From positions 186,001 to 250,000 of the forward strand of contig CAKZFX010000009.1 of the NCBI GenBank assembly GCA_936908745.1: 64,000 bases of DNA. The letters are read 5' to 3'. Positions 16,674 to 26,067 of the stretch are shown in pieces (positions within the stretch are counted from its first letter, which is position 1; every line of letters begins with the position of its first letter). The DNA comes from an uncultured Chitinophagaceae bacterium. Lineage in GTDB: Bacteria > Bacteroidota > Bacteroidia > Chitinophagales > Chitinophagaceae. The translations under genes and the position numbers were made by a program. Under the pieces are notes generated by a model. The model had not been told where the DNA came from. It ran no database searches and saw nothing but the letters and a program-made list of their open reading frames with translations.

Positions 16674-17444
16674 ATGCTCAAAAAGCTCAAAGGATTCTAC
16701 CTGTTAGGATCTTCCATTGTCATTTCCATCTTATACCTGCCTTTTGCTTTTGCAAAATCAGCTTATACAATGGCCTACCCGCCAGTAGCTTCCACAACAG
16801 AACAATCAGGTGAAAACCTGTTGCCGCCACCGCCGATGCCTGCACCTGCACCCAAACCTGCCATGCCTTCGGCTTATGACAGCCTGCAACTGGAAGTGAA
16901 AGGTCTCAGCGAAGAAGCCTACGAATACGCCAAAAAAGGTTTTAATAAGTTGGTGGAAACCGGCAGGCTGGTGAATGATTCGATTATTTCTATTGTTGAT
17001 TTTACTCAGTCCAGCGCTAAAAAAAGGTTATTCATTCTTGACCTGAAACATTATAAAATTTTGTTCAATACGTTTGTGGCGCATGGCCGCAATACCGGCC
17101 AGGAATGGGCGACAAGTTTTTCCAATCAACCTTCTTCGTATAAAAGCAGTCCTGGTTTTTATGTAACGGGCGAAACCTATTCTGGCAATCATGGTCTTTC
17201 GTTGAAACTGGATGGCGTGGAGCGTGGCATCAACGATCGTGCAAGAGACAGGGCGATTGTGTTGCACGGTGCACAGTATGTAAATGATGCCTGGGTAAAC
17301 ATGCGTGGTTATATAGGCCGCAGCGAAGGTTGTCCTGCTGTGCCTGAAAATTTATCAGCGCCGATCATCAACCAGATAAAGAACGGCACCTGCCTGTTTA
17401 TTTATCATCCTTCGTATATCAACCGTTCATCATTGCTGAAATAA
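16674..17444 (+). CDS. Murein L,D-transpeptidase family protein (YkuD-like)
   Basis: 256-aa exported protein. An N-terminal signal or anchor (LLGSSIVISILYLPFAFA) is followed by a proline-rich linker (PPPPMPAPAPKPAMP, near residues 51-65) and a YkuD_2-type catalytic domain. Catalytic residues are visible: H198 in IVLHGA and C220 in the S-x-GCP motif of RSEGCPAVP. The family cross-links or edits peptidoglycan in the periplasm through L,D bonds. The ATG at 16674 is clear. A strong terminator follows, so the gene is monocistronic. Confidence 0.87.
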   Translation: MLKKLKGFYLLGSSIVISILYLPFAFAKSAYTMAYPPVASTTEQSGENLLPPPPMPAPAPKPAMPSAYDSLQLEVKGLSEEAYEYAKKGFNKLVETGRLVNDSIISIVDFTQSSAKKRLFILDLKHYKILFNTFVAHGRNTGQEWATSFSNQPSSYKSSPGFYVTGETYSGNHGLSLKLDGVERGINDRARDRAIVLHGAQYVNDAWVNMRGYIGRSEGCPAVPENLSAPIINQIKNGTCLFIYHPSYINRSSLLK

Positions 17445-17459
17445 TTTATTGCTGAATAC

Positions 17460-17502
17460 ATGCTGCCAATTATAATTTAAAGTTATGGCTGGCAGCATTT
17501 TC
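17460..17502 (+). terminator. Terminator of the L,D-transpeptidase gene
   Basis: ATGCTGCCA (17460-17468) pairs perfectly with TGGCAGCAT (17490-17498), followed by a T-rich tail. The remainder of the 318-base gap to 17763 contains an imperfect CTGTC/GACAG hairpin (about 17553-17567) and a candidate promoter, but no gene. Confidence 0.7.
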
Positions 17503-17722
17503 ATTTTATCCCGTTTATCTTTTCAGGTTTGTGCTTTGTGACCTTATTGGCCCTGTCTGCCGACAGGCAGGTTAGTGGGAAATTACGGTGCTATTTTTAC
17601 CCCACAACGACACAAAGTATACAGACCTGCATTTATGCTTCCGATCATCTGCCTGGCTGATTTTTTCTGCGCTTACCAGCGCAACCTGCAGGAGTTTTTC
17701 TTATCTTTCCATCGCTGCTATT

Positions 17723-17730
17723 TACGTTTG
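17723..17730 (+). promoter_or_regulatory. Candidate -7 element for the DUF4838 gene
   Basis: TACGTTTG matches TAnnTTTG and lies 32 bases before the ATG at 17763. The -33 region has only a T-rich tract (about 17695-17699), so support is partial. Confidence 0.4.
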
Positions 17731-17762
17731 CCGTCTTTTTCACTGCCTGTGACGACGTAAAT

Positions 17763-19973
17763 ATGAAAAAATTATATTCTCTTTTTGTGCTGTGCATGGT
17801 TTGCATGGCCACACATGCGCAGGTAACTATTACCCGCAACGGCAAAGCCCTTTCACGAATTATTGTTGACCGGAATGACAGTACCGATCTGCGTGCAGCC
17901 ACACTGTTGCAGGAGATGGTGAAAAAAATATCCGGCGCTGATCTTTCCATCATGGCTCATTCCACTCCTGCTAAAAAAGGCGATATTTTGATCGGGCGTT
18001 TTCAGTTACCCTTGAAATCTGTTGATGTTTCTTCCTTGCAGGAAGATGGTTATTGGCTTTCAAGCAATGATGGTTATTTACGTATCATTAATGGAAGCGG
18101 CAAAGGAAGCATTTATGGCGTCGTTACTTTATTAGAACAGTATTTTGATGTGCAATATTATGCAGTGGATGCATGGCAGCTACCCAAGCAAGCCAATTTA
18201 TCTTTACCCGCATTTCAAAAAACAGATAATCCTTCGTTTCGTTACCGGCAAACAAATGCTTACAGCCTTAGCGATCCGATTTATAAATTATGGCACCGGC
18301 TGGAAGAACCGAAAGAAGTGTTTGCAGGCAACCTGTGGGTACATACGTTTGATAAAATTTTACCATCAAAAGATTTTGGCGCTGCACATCCTGAATTTTA
18401 TTCATTGATAAAAGGAGAACGAAGACCCGGCGCCGCCAGCCAGTGGTGCCTGACCAATGACCAATTATTTGAAATCGTTTCGCATCGTATTGATTCCATT
18501 TTCAACGCCAACCCCGGGAAAGATATTATCTCCGTCAGTCAAAACGATGGCAATTATACCAATTGCAGTTGCGACAAATGTAAAGCCATTGACGATGCGG
18601 AAGGCGGCCCGTCCGGCAGTCTTATTTATTTTATGAATAAACTGGCAGTCCGTTTTCCGGCTAAACAGTTTTCAACACTGGCCTATCTCTATTCTGTTTC
18701 ACCACCCAAAACGATTAAGCCTTTACCTAATGTCAATATCATGTTGTGCGATATTGATTGCCGGAGAGAAGTACCCTTAAATCAAAATGCTTCGGGTCAA
18801 TTATTCGTAAAAGACATGGAAGGATGGTCGAAGCTGAGCAATAATATTTTTGTATGGGATTATGGGATCAATTTTGATAATTATGTATCGCCGTTTCCCA
18901 ATTTTCATGTGCTGCAACCCAATATGCAGTTGTTTAAACAAAATAATGCCACGATGCATTTTTCGCAGATCGGTGGTCAAAAAGGAACTGATTTTTCAGA
19001 GCTGCGTTCTTATATGGTAACAAAGCTGATGTGGAATGTGTCGCTGGATGTGGATTCGTTGATGAAAAAATTCCTCAGCGGCTACTATGGCGATGCTGCC
19101 CCTTTTATCTATCAGTATATCAAATTGCAGGAAGGCGCTGTGATGGCGGACAAAGCTTCGCTATGGATTTACGACACGCCGATCAGTCATAAAGAAGGAT
19201 TACTGAATCCGTCTTTACTAAAAAAGTACAGTGAGTTGTTCGATAAAGCAGAGCAGGCCGTGGCGAAACAAACAGCGTATTTGAAACGGGTCCGGGAATC
19301 AAGGTTATCATTGCAGTATGCAGCATTGGAAATTGCCCGGACGGAGCCGGTAAAGAATGTACCGCTGATACAAAAAGAACTGGATGTATTCCGTCAACGG
19401 GCAAAGGAAGCCAATGTAAGCGTACTGAACGAACGGCTGAATACGATTGAAGAGTATTATAGTTTATATATTGAACGTAATTTTCCACGTAGCAAAAAGA
19501 GTTTAGCCGGTGGTGCTGCTGTCCACTATATTTTGCCGCCCTCTCCTGCTTATCTGCCGATCAGTGATAAAGCACTGACCGACGAATTGTTTGGCGGCGC
19601 CACATACAATGAAAGCTGGGTGGGCTGGGAAGGAAAAGACGGCGAGCTGGTGATTGATTTAGGAAGTATTAAACAAGTTGAACGCATCGAACCTGATTTT
19701 ATGCATAAACTTGGTGCATGGATTTTTCTGCCAAAGTCAGTCAGCTGTTCGGTTTCAACAGACAATAAAAATTTTGAATCAATCGGAACAAAGAATATCG
19801 CCGAAGACCAGGAAGGTGCTGTAAAGTATGTACCGGTCCCTTTTACCTTACAGCAAAAGAAACCGGTACGTTATATTAAGTTGAAGATTGAAACCATCGG
19901 CATCTGCCCGTCATGGCATTATGGCGTAGGTTACCCCGCATGGTTCTTCCTTGATGAAGTGTCCGTTTATTAA
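17763..19973 (+). CDS. DUF4838 protein with N-terminal GH20b/67-like and C-terminal F5/8C domains
   Basis: 736 aa with signal peptide (MKKLYSLFVLCMVCMATHAQ). Residues about 22-140 look like the accessory domain found before GH20/GH67 catalytic domains (DLRAATLLQEMVKKISG, GDILIG, GKGSIYGVVTLLEQY). The centre, from about 215, matches DUF4838 (a barrel-like domain with SQNDGNYTNCSCDKC and VNIMLCDIDCRREVP). The C-terminus from about 590 is a discoidin-like F5/8C sandwich (WVGWEGKDGELVIDLGSIKQVERI). This points to a secreted carbohydrate-active protein, though the reaction is not established for the family. It converges on the GH125 gene with a 4-base overlap of stops and probably belongs functionally to the adjacent glycan locus. 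Confidence 0.78.
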   Translation: MKKLYSLFVLCMVCMATHAQVTITRNGKALSRIIVDRNDSTDLRAATLLQEMVKKISGADLSIMAHSTPAKKGDILIGRFQLPLKSVDVSSLQEDGYWLSSNDGYLRIINGSGKGSIYGVVTLLEQYFDVQYYAVDAWQLPKQANLSLPAFQKTDNPSFRYRQTNAYSLSDPIYKLWHRLEEPKEVFAGNLWVHTFDKILPSKDFGAAHPEFYSLIKGERRPGAASQWCLTNDQLFEIVSHRIDSIFNANPGKDIISVSQNDGNYTNCSCDKCKAIDDAEGGPSGSLIYFMNKLAVRFPAKQFSTLAYLYSVSPPKTIKPLPNVNIMLCDIDCRREVPLNQNASGQLFVKDMEGWSKLSNNIFVWDYGINFDNYVSPFPNFHVLQPNMQLFKQNNATMHFSQIGGQKGTDFSELRSYMVTKLMWNVSLDVDSLMKKFLSGYYGDAAPFIYQYIKLQEGAVMADKASLWIYDTPISHKEGLLNPSLLKKYSELFDKAEQAVAKQTAYLKRVRESRLSLQYAALEIARTEPVKNVPLIQKELDVFRQRAKEANVSVLNERLNTIEEYYSLYIERNFPRSKKSLAGGAAVHYILPPSPAYLPISDKALTDELFGGATYNESWVGWEGKDGELVIDLGSIKQVERIEPDFMHKLGAWIFLPKSVSCSVSTDNKNFESIGTKNIAEDQEGAVKYVPVPFTLQQKKPVRYIKLKIETIGICPSWHYGVGYPAWFFLDEVSVY

Positions 19974-21400
19974 CTGTTCAGCAAGGCTGGTTTTTTATTA
20001 TAAAGGTCTAACACCAGTTCACCGAAAATTGTGTTTGCCCATGCAAACCATTTGCGGGTGAATTTTTCAGGGTTGTCTTTATTAAATGATTCGTGCATAA
20101 AACCAGTGCCGCCATGCGTAGTCGTCAGCATTTTAATACACTTACGGATCTCTTCATCGCTGGAACTTGTATGCGCACGCATCACAATACCCATCGGCCA
20201 GATAAGATCAAGTCCTGTATGCGGGCTGCCGATGCCTTCTGCCGCCTTTCCTTTAAAGAAGAAAGGATTGGAAAAAGATAACAGCATCTTTCTGGTGTTC
20301 TGGTAAATATTATCTGTCTTGTCAACTATGCCGAGATAAGGCATAGACAACAACGAGGGAATGTTTGCATCATCCATCAGGTTAAAGCTGCCAAAACCGT
20401 TTACTTCATACGCATACACGGCGCCGAATTGCGGGTGTGTGGTCACTGCATATTGTTTCAATGCATGATGTACTTCTGCCGCGAGGCTTTCGCATTCATT
20501 GGCCAGCGCAGCATCTTTTGAAACCTGGTTCAGCATTTCAGCCGCCTGCCTCAATGAAACAACGGCGAAGAAGTTGGAAGGAATTAAGAAAGGAAATATC
20601 GTCGCATCATCACTGGGGCGGAACATGGAACAGATCAGCCCGACAGGATTCACAGGATAACCATAGCCTTCCAGCGGCACACCATCCGTTGCCCAATCCG
20701 TCATACGCTGAAATTTGTAAGGGCCTTTGTCTTTTTTCCGTTGTTGTTCTTTGAATGTTTGCACCGTAAGGCGTATGCCTTCTTTCCATTGTGTATCAAA
20801 TGGAGATGTATCACCCGTGAGTTTCCAATAGCGATGCGCCAGACGAATGGGATAACACAACGAATCAATTTCCCATTTCCGTTCATGGATGCCGGGTTTC
20901 ATATCTGTTCTGTCCGTATGTTTCCACTCACTTTCTTTTGTACCGTCTTTATAAAAGGCGTTGGTATAAGGGTCAAGGTGAATACATTTTGCCTGGCGGT
21001 TGATAACACCCGCAATCAGTTGTTGCAGTTTTTTATCTTCTTTCATCAAAGCGAGATAAGGCCATACCTGTGCCGTGCTGTCGCGCAGCCACATCGCATC
21101 AATGTCGCCGGTGATCACATAGGTATCAGGACGTCCATTGCTCATCGAAAAATCAACTGTTGTGTCCAATGTATTGGGAAAACAGTTTTCAAACAGCCAG
21201 CCGAGTTCTTTATTGGATAAGCCGGTTTTCACTCTTGTAATCGTTGCTTCCACCGCTTCGCTGGTAAAATGACGGCTTGCCAATGGAGGTCTTTTGCTTT
21301 CAAAGTCTGCCACGCCTCCCGCAAACATATTTTTAGAATGCATCAGCATACCTGCTGTCAGTATTGTTCCGGTTTTGATAAATTCTTTTCTTGTTGCCAT
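19970..21400 (-). CDS. GH125 exo-alpha-1,6-mannosidase
   Basis: 476 aa, glycoside hydrolase family 125, whose characterised members remove terminal alpha-1,6-linked mannose with inversion. The family hallmark MWLRDSTAQVWPYL is present (WLRDS at 104-108), along with DPYTNAFYKDGT, WEIDSLCYPI and the late GTGFMHESFNKDNP segment. The N-terminus (TRKEFIKTGTILTAGMLM) looks like a twin-arginine-like or Sec export signal. It is the last gene of the downstream locus, seven bases after GH92, fitting sequential trimming of N-glycan mannose. Confidence 0.9.
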   Translation of the reverse strand: MATRKEFIKTGTILTAGMLMHSKNMFAGGVADFESKRPPLASRHFTSEAVEATITRVKTGLSNKELGWLFENCFPNTLDTTVDFSMSNGRPDTYVITGDIDAMWLRDSTAQVWPYLALMKEDKKLQQLIAGVINRQAKCIHLDPYTNAFYKDGTKESEWKHTDRTDMKPGIHERKWEIDSLCYPIRLAHRYWKLTGDTSPFDTQWKEGIRLTVQTFKEQQRKKDKGPYKFQRMTDWATDGVPLEGYGYPVNPVGLICSMFRPSDDATIFPFLIPSNFFAVVSLRQAAEMLNQVSKDAALANECESLAAEVHHALKQYAVTTHPQFGAVYAYEVNGFGSFNLMDDANIPSLLSMPYLGIVDKTDNIYQNTRKMLLSFSNPFFFKGKAAEGIGSPHTGLDLIWPMGIVMRAHTSSSDEEIRKCIKMLTTTHGGTGFMHESFNKDNPEKFTRKWFAWANTIFGELVLDLYNKKPALLNS

Positions 21401-21407
21401 AATTAAT

Positions 21408-23684
21408 TTATTCTGGTAATAAAGAAGAAGGTCTCGTTGCTTTGGGCACGCCCCATGTAGCCGATGGCATGTCTCCCATCGTGATCACGAGGTCGCCGCC
21501 TGCTGCAATATTTTTATACGTAATAAAAGATTGCTCATAGTTCTTTCCATTCAATGAAATTGACTGAATGTATTTATTTGTTGCACTGTTGTTTTTTACC
21601 GAGATATGAAAACGTTTGCCGTTGTCCATATTCAGCGTTACTTCGTCCATGATGGGGCTGCCAAATACATAAACGCCATTGGCCGGGTTGACCTGGTAGA
21701 ACCCGATAGATGACAACACATACCATGCAGACATTTGTCCCACATCTTCGTTACCGCTTAATCCATCTATACGATCCGCATATAAACTGTCTAAGATATA
21801 ACGGACTTTGTCCGCTGTTTTCCAGGGCTGACCTGCAAATGCGTAGAGATACGTGATGTGATGACTTGGCTCATTGCCATGTGCGTATTGACCAATTAAT
21901 CCCGTGATATCAGCCGACGCTTCCTTACCCATATCGCCTTTGGCAACGAATAATGAATCCAGTTTGTCAATAAACGATTTTTCACCACCGAGCAGCTCCA
22001 TCAATCCTTCCACATCATGCGGCACGAGCCATGTGTATTGCCATGCATTGCCTTCGCAAAAGTCATCTTTCATATGTTTGGCTTCAAAAGGACTGAATGG
22101 TGTTCTCCATTTATCCGCCGCAATTTTGCCCCGCATAAATTTCACCACCGGATCAAAGTATTGCTGGTAGTTTTTTGCTCTTTTGCTGAAGTATTCATAG
22201 TCGGCTGTTTTCCCCATCCTTTTTGCCATCTGTGCAACGCCCCAATCGGCAATCGCATATTCCAATCCCATTGCTGCGGATTCCACCATGCTATCACCGG
22301 GAATAAAGCCGAGTTGCTTCACGAAGTTCATTCCTCTTTCATCCAGCATCGCTGTTGCTTTCACCGCTTCAAAGGCTAAGGCTGTATCAAATCCCTTAAT
22401 TCCTTTTAAGTAAGCATCTGCGATGACATGGATACCACTGTTGCCCGGCATGGTGTTGGTCTCGTTGCCTACCAGATGCCAAACAGGCAATTTGCCTTGT
22501 TGCTGGTAAATAGCCAGCATGGAGTTGACCATGTCTGCTGTTCTTTTTTGCTGCGAGATCGTAAACAAAGGGTGCGCCGCACGATACGTATCCCACAGTG
22601 AAAAAGTAGTCAGGTTGGTAAACGAAGCATTTTTATAAACCTTTTTATCTGTACCTAAATAGTCGCCGTTGTGATCATTGAAAGCGGAGGGTGCGATCAT
22701 GGTATGATAAAACGCTGTATAGAAAGTGCGCAACGCTGCTGTGCCTTTTGATTGCACTTCTATTTTTGCCAGTTCGGTGTTCCATGCGGCATCGGCTGCT
22801 TTTACAGTGTTGTCAAAGTCCCATCCCGGCAATTCAGCATCGATATTGGCTTTGGCATTTTCCATGCTTACGGGCGAGATACCGACTTTCACCTGTATTT
22901 TTTCACCTGCCGAAGTTGAGAACATGGCAGCTCCTTTTATTTTCACTCCTTTACCCATTGAGCTTTTTAATGGCGCAAGACTATCCAGATCATACGTAAC
23001 AAATTGTTTGATCGGTTTGGAGAAAACAGCTGTAAAGTAGATACGCTGGTCTTTGGCCCAGCCGGTGGAGTAGCGATAACCTGCAATCGTACTGTCATTG
23101 ATATTCTTAATATAGTTTTCAGTTGGCTTATCCCAACCAATACCTGTTTCTAAGTCAATAACAATTTGCGCTGTATCGGATGCAGGAAACGTATATTGAT
23201 GAAATCCCACTCTTTCCGTAGCGGTCAGTTCGGCTTTGATATCGTAGCGTTTCAATCGAACAGCGTAGTAACCCGGCACTGCTTTTTCTTCATCATGTGA
23301 AAACAAAGAGTAGTAACCTGTTTGTGGCTTACCCAATTCTCCTTTCGACATTTGCACATCGCCTGTCACCGGCATAAAGGTTATATCACCGAGATCACCG
23401 ATACCGGTGCCGCTCAGGTGTGTATGTGAAAAACCAATGATGGTTGAATCGGAATAGTGATAACCGGAACACCAGTCCCAGCCTTGTGTAATGTTTACAG
23501 GGCCCAATTGCACTGCACCAAAAGGTACGTTAGCACCCAAAAAAACATGGCCATGAAAACCGGTGCCGATAAACGGATCAACAAATTGTGTCAATGATGC
23601 TGTTGGTTTATCATTTTTCTTTTTTTCCGAGCAGGAAAAAAGAGCAACACTGGTAAACAGCAACGGAATTATTTTTCGGATCAT
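21408..23684 (-). CDS. GH92 alpha-mannosidase, lipoprotein
   Basis: 758 aa, GH92 family (calcium-dependent exo-alpha-mannosidases, mostly alpha-1,2 but also 1,3/1,4/1,6). Visible family motifs are FVDPFIGTG at the mature N-terminus, SHTHLSGTGIGDLGD, SLWDTYRAAHPL, YQWTWLVPHD-like QYTWLVPHDVEG, and GLSGNEDVGQMSAWYVLSSIGFY near the C-terminus. A lipobox with C18 (SVALFSCSEKKK) predicts a lipidated, envelope-anchored protein. The position between GH3 and GH125 suggests mannose removal from imported oligosaccharides. The exact linkage cannot be read from sequence. Confidence 0.93.
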   Translation of the reverse strand: MIRKIIPLLFTSVALFSCSEKKKNDKPTASLTQFVDPFIGTGFHGHVFLGANVPFGAVQLGPVNITQGWDWCSGYHYSDSTIIGFSHTHLSGTGIGDLGDITFMPVTGDVQMSKGELGKPQTGYYSLFSHDEEKAVPGYYAVRLKRYDIKAELTATERVGFHQYTFPASDTAQIVIDLETGIGWDKPTENYIKNINDSTIAGYRYSTGWAKDQRIYFTAVFSKPIKQFVTYDLDSLAPLKSSMGKGVKIKGAAMFSTSAGEKIQVKVGISPVSMENAKANIDAELPGWDFDNTVKAADAAWNTELAKIEVQSKGTAALRTFYTAFYHTMIAPSAFNDHNGDYLGTDKKVYKNASFTNLTTFSLWDTYRAAHPLFTISQQKRTADMVNSMLAIYQQQGKLPVWHLVGNETNTMPGNSGIHVIADAYLKGIKGFDTALAFEAVKATAMLDERGMNFVKQLGFIPGDSMVESAAMGLEYAIADWGVAQMAKRMGKTADYEYFSKRAKNYQQYFDPVVKFMRGKIAADKWRTPFSPFEAKHMKDDFCEGNAWQYTWLVPHDVEGLMELLGGEKSFIDKLDSLFVAKGDMGKEASADITGLIGQYAHGNEPSHHITYLYAFAGQPWKTADKVRYILDSLYADRIDGLSGNEDVGQMSAWYVLSSIGFYQVNPANGVYVFGSPIMDEVTLNMDNGKRFHISVKNNSATNKYIQSISLNGKNYEQSFITYKNIAAGGDLVITMGDMPSATWGVPKATRPSSLLPE

Positions 23685-23706
23685 ATTGTATGGTTCTGCT
23701 GGTGGA

Positions 23707-25875
23707 TTATTTTTTTTGATTGCCTCTTACAACAAATGTGCTGGTCAGCTTCATATCCTGCGAGCTGGCCCCGATGTTGACCTTGTATTCACCAGGATAT
23801 AACATCCATTTGTTTTGTTTCAGATCCCATTTTTTCAATTCTTCCAGCGGCACGCTGAATTGTACCGTTGTTTCGCCATTTTTTTCAATATGCACACGAC
23901 GGAAGGCTTTGAGCTCTTTCAACGGCATTCTTTCCACATCGGGATATTGAATATAAACCTGCGCCACTTCATCACCATCCATTGCCCCGGTGTTTTTAAT
24001 ATTCACCGAAAAACGAATTGTGTCTTTGGATGATTGCAACGAAGGCTGCTGGTTCCATGCGTATGAAAATGAAGTATAGCTAAGCCCATAGCCAAATGGA
24101 AATTGCACTTTGCCATTGTAGTAGCGGTAAGTTCTTCCTTTCATTACATAACTATCATAAGCTGGCAGGTCATTAAATGAACTATAAAATGTAACCGGCA
24201 ATCTGCCTGCTGGTGAAATTTTTCCAAACAACACATCGGCCAGCGCATTACCACCTTGTTCGCCGGGATACCAGGCAAGTACAATTGCATCGGCATAGGG
24301 TTCGATTGCTGACAGGTCAACATTGCTGCCAGCCGTTACCACAACGATCACCGGCTTATTTTTTTTGCGCAGGTCTTTTAATAAAGCAATATGTGAAGCC
24401 GGTAAGTCCAGTGTCAGTTTATCGCCACCATTCGCAGCAAGAAACGCATCGCCGCCTTCGCCTTCATATACGGGTGTCAAACCAATCACCGCAATCGTAA
24501 TATCACTTTCACCAGCTGCCCAAATGCCACCAAAGTGCGTGGTATCAACAAAGTCGCTGCCCTGGTCATATTGCACAACGGTATGCGGACCTGCGGCCGC
24601 CGTGATGCCTTCGGCAAATGTTACAATGTTGCCGGACATACCATGATAGTTGGCCACCATCGGGTCCATGGCACCGGAGTTAGGCCCCAACACCATGATA
24701 GAGCCATATTTTTTTGCATCCAGTGGCAACAGTTTTTTATCGTTCTTCAGCAACACAATACTTTGCTGTGCTGCTTTGCGTGCCAGTTCCACATGATAAG
24801 GAGAGTTGACACTTTCTGCACCGAGTGTACTGAAAGGAACTTCTTCTTTGGGATCGTAAAAGCCGAGTTTGAATTGTGTACGCAATAAAATCGCCAATGA
24901 AGAATCAATTGTTTTTTCTGTGATCAGTTTTTGTTTATACGCTTCCAGGAGATTTTTTTGATAGAGATCAGAACAATCCAAATTCACACCGGCCTTAATA
25001 CCGGCGGCCGCCGCCTGTACATTGTTTTCATACGATTTATGAAAACGCACCATATCATCCAATGCACCGCAGTCCGTTACTATATGTCCTTTGAAGTTCC
25101 ATTCCTTGCGAAGAATCTGTTGCAATAAGTTATTGCTGGCGCAACAAGGCTGATCGTTCAGCCGGTTATAGGCACACATGATAGATTCCACACCGCCATC
25201 CACTAATCTTTTAAACGCATAGAGATAGGTTTCACGCAGGTCTTTTTCATCCACGATTGCATTGAAACCATGCCTTCCTTTTTCAGGGCCGCTGTGTACC
25301 GCAAAGTGTTTCGCTGCTGCTGCTGTTTTTAAGTAATGCGGATCATTGCCCTGCAAACCTTTTACAAAAGCCGATCCCATCGTAGCTGTCAGGAAAGGGT
25401 CTTCGCCATACGTCTCTTGTCCCCTTCCCCATCTTGGATCACGAAAGATATTGATATTGGGTGACCAGAATGTCAAACCCATATATTGCAGGTGACGTCC
25501 CATAGCCGTGGACAAGTTGAATTTTGCCCTTGCTTCTGTTGAGATCACATCGGCCACTTCATTTACTAAGTTGTCATTGAAAGTGGCAGCCATTCCAATA
25601 GCCTGTGGAAACACCGTAGCCGAACCTGCCCTTGCCACGCCGTGCAATGCTTCATTCCACCAGTTATAAGGTGAAATATCCAGGCGGGGTACGCCCAGGC
25701 TATTGTAACCTGTCAATGCAATTTTTTCTTCGATCGTCAAACGGGATATTAAATCGGTCACCCGTTTTTCGATGGGTTCTTTACTGTTGCGGAAAGGGAA
25801 AATCTGTCCATAAACACTGTTGCCTGTAAGTAATACAGCGCTCATCAATGCACCCGCTGCAATGTATTTTCTCAT
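23707..25875 (-). CDS. GH3 family beta-glycosidase
   Basis: 722 aa, GH3 with the three-domain layout: an N-terminal (alpha/beta)8 barrel, an alpha/beta sandwich, and a C-terminal fibronectin III-like domain (about 610-705). Signal peptide MRKYIAAGALMSAVLLTGNSVYG. The nucleophile is D268 in GHIVTDCGA. The motif YNWWNEALHGVARAG near residue 70 is usual in the xylosidase/glucosidase branch of GH3, so the substrate is likely a beta-linked glucose, xylose or related sugar; family membership alone does not fix it. It opens the cargo block of the downstream locus, directly after the shared hairpin repeat. Confidence 0.9.
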   Translation of the reverse strand: MRKYIAAGALMSAVLLTGNSVYGQIFPFRNSKEPIEKRVTDLISRLTIEEKIALTGYNSLGVPRLDISPYNWWNEALHGVARAGSATVFPQAIGMAATFNDNLVNEVADVISTEARAKFNLSTAMGRHLQYMGLTFWSPNINIFRDPRWGRGQETYGEDPFLTATMGSAFVKGLQGNDPHYLKTAAAAKHFAVHSGPEKGRHGFNAIVDEKDLRETYLYAFKRLVDGGVESIMCAYNRLNDQPCCASNNLLQQILRKEWNFKGHIVTDCGALDDMVRFHKSYENNVQAAAAGIKAGVNLDCSDLYQKNLLEAYKQKLITEKTIDSSLAILLRTQFKLGFYDPKEEVPFSTLGAESVNSPYHVELARKAAQQSIVLLKNDKKLLPLDAKKYGSIMVLGPNSGAMDPMVANYHGMSGNIVTFAEGITAAAGPHTVVQYDQGSDFVDTTHFGGIWAAGESDITIAVIGLTPVYEGEGGDAFLAANGGDKLTLDLPASHIALLKDLRKKNKPVIVVVTAGSNVDLSAIEPYADAIVLAWYPGEQGGNALADVLFGKISPAGRLPVTFYSSFNDLPAYDSYVMKGRTYRYYNGKVQFPFGYGLSYTSFSYAWNQQPSLQSSKDTIRFSVNIKNTGAMDGDEVAQVYIQYPDVERMPLKELKAFRRVHIEKNGETTVQFSVPLEELKKWDLKQNKWMLYPGEYKVNIGASSQDMKLTSTFVVRGNQKK

Positions 25876-25983
25876 GCTATTTTTTGATTATATAGGTTCG
25901 TGTTATCAATACCGGGAAGATAGTATGAAAAGCCATGCTTCCCCTCATTCTATTGTTATAATATCCTTTGTTTCTTTAAAAAT

Positions 25984-26043
25984 GAGAAGCACCTGACGGA
26001 TATACCGCAGATGCTTTCTCGTTGACTGCTGCTTGATTGCCTA
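25984..26043 (-). repeat. PUL intergenic hairpin repeat, copy 1
   Basis: A 60-bp sequence identical to 38112-38171. On the minus (coding) strand its second half folds into a long hairpin with GAGAA-A-GCA and TGC-TTCTC arms, an inner CTG/CAGG-type stem and a TATA loop, followed by ATTTTT. It sits in the 192-base gap between the DUF1735-F5/8C gene and the GH3 gene. A looser similarity extends upstream to about 26064 (minus-strand TCTCA...GCAGA). It may be an attenuator or an mRNA-processing element between the core and cargo genes. Confidence 0.85.
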
Positions 26044-26067
26044 CTTTGTCTGCGTATGAGAGACTTT

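Noticed and set aside
17551..17571. CCTGTCTGCCGACAGGCAGG-like palindrome as a mobile repeat
   Set aside because: Similar words occur inside the SusC coding sequences (LPARQA codons), so it is not clearly an independent element here; only a weak hairpin is seen.
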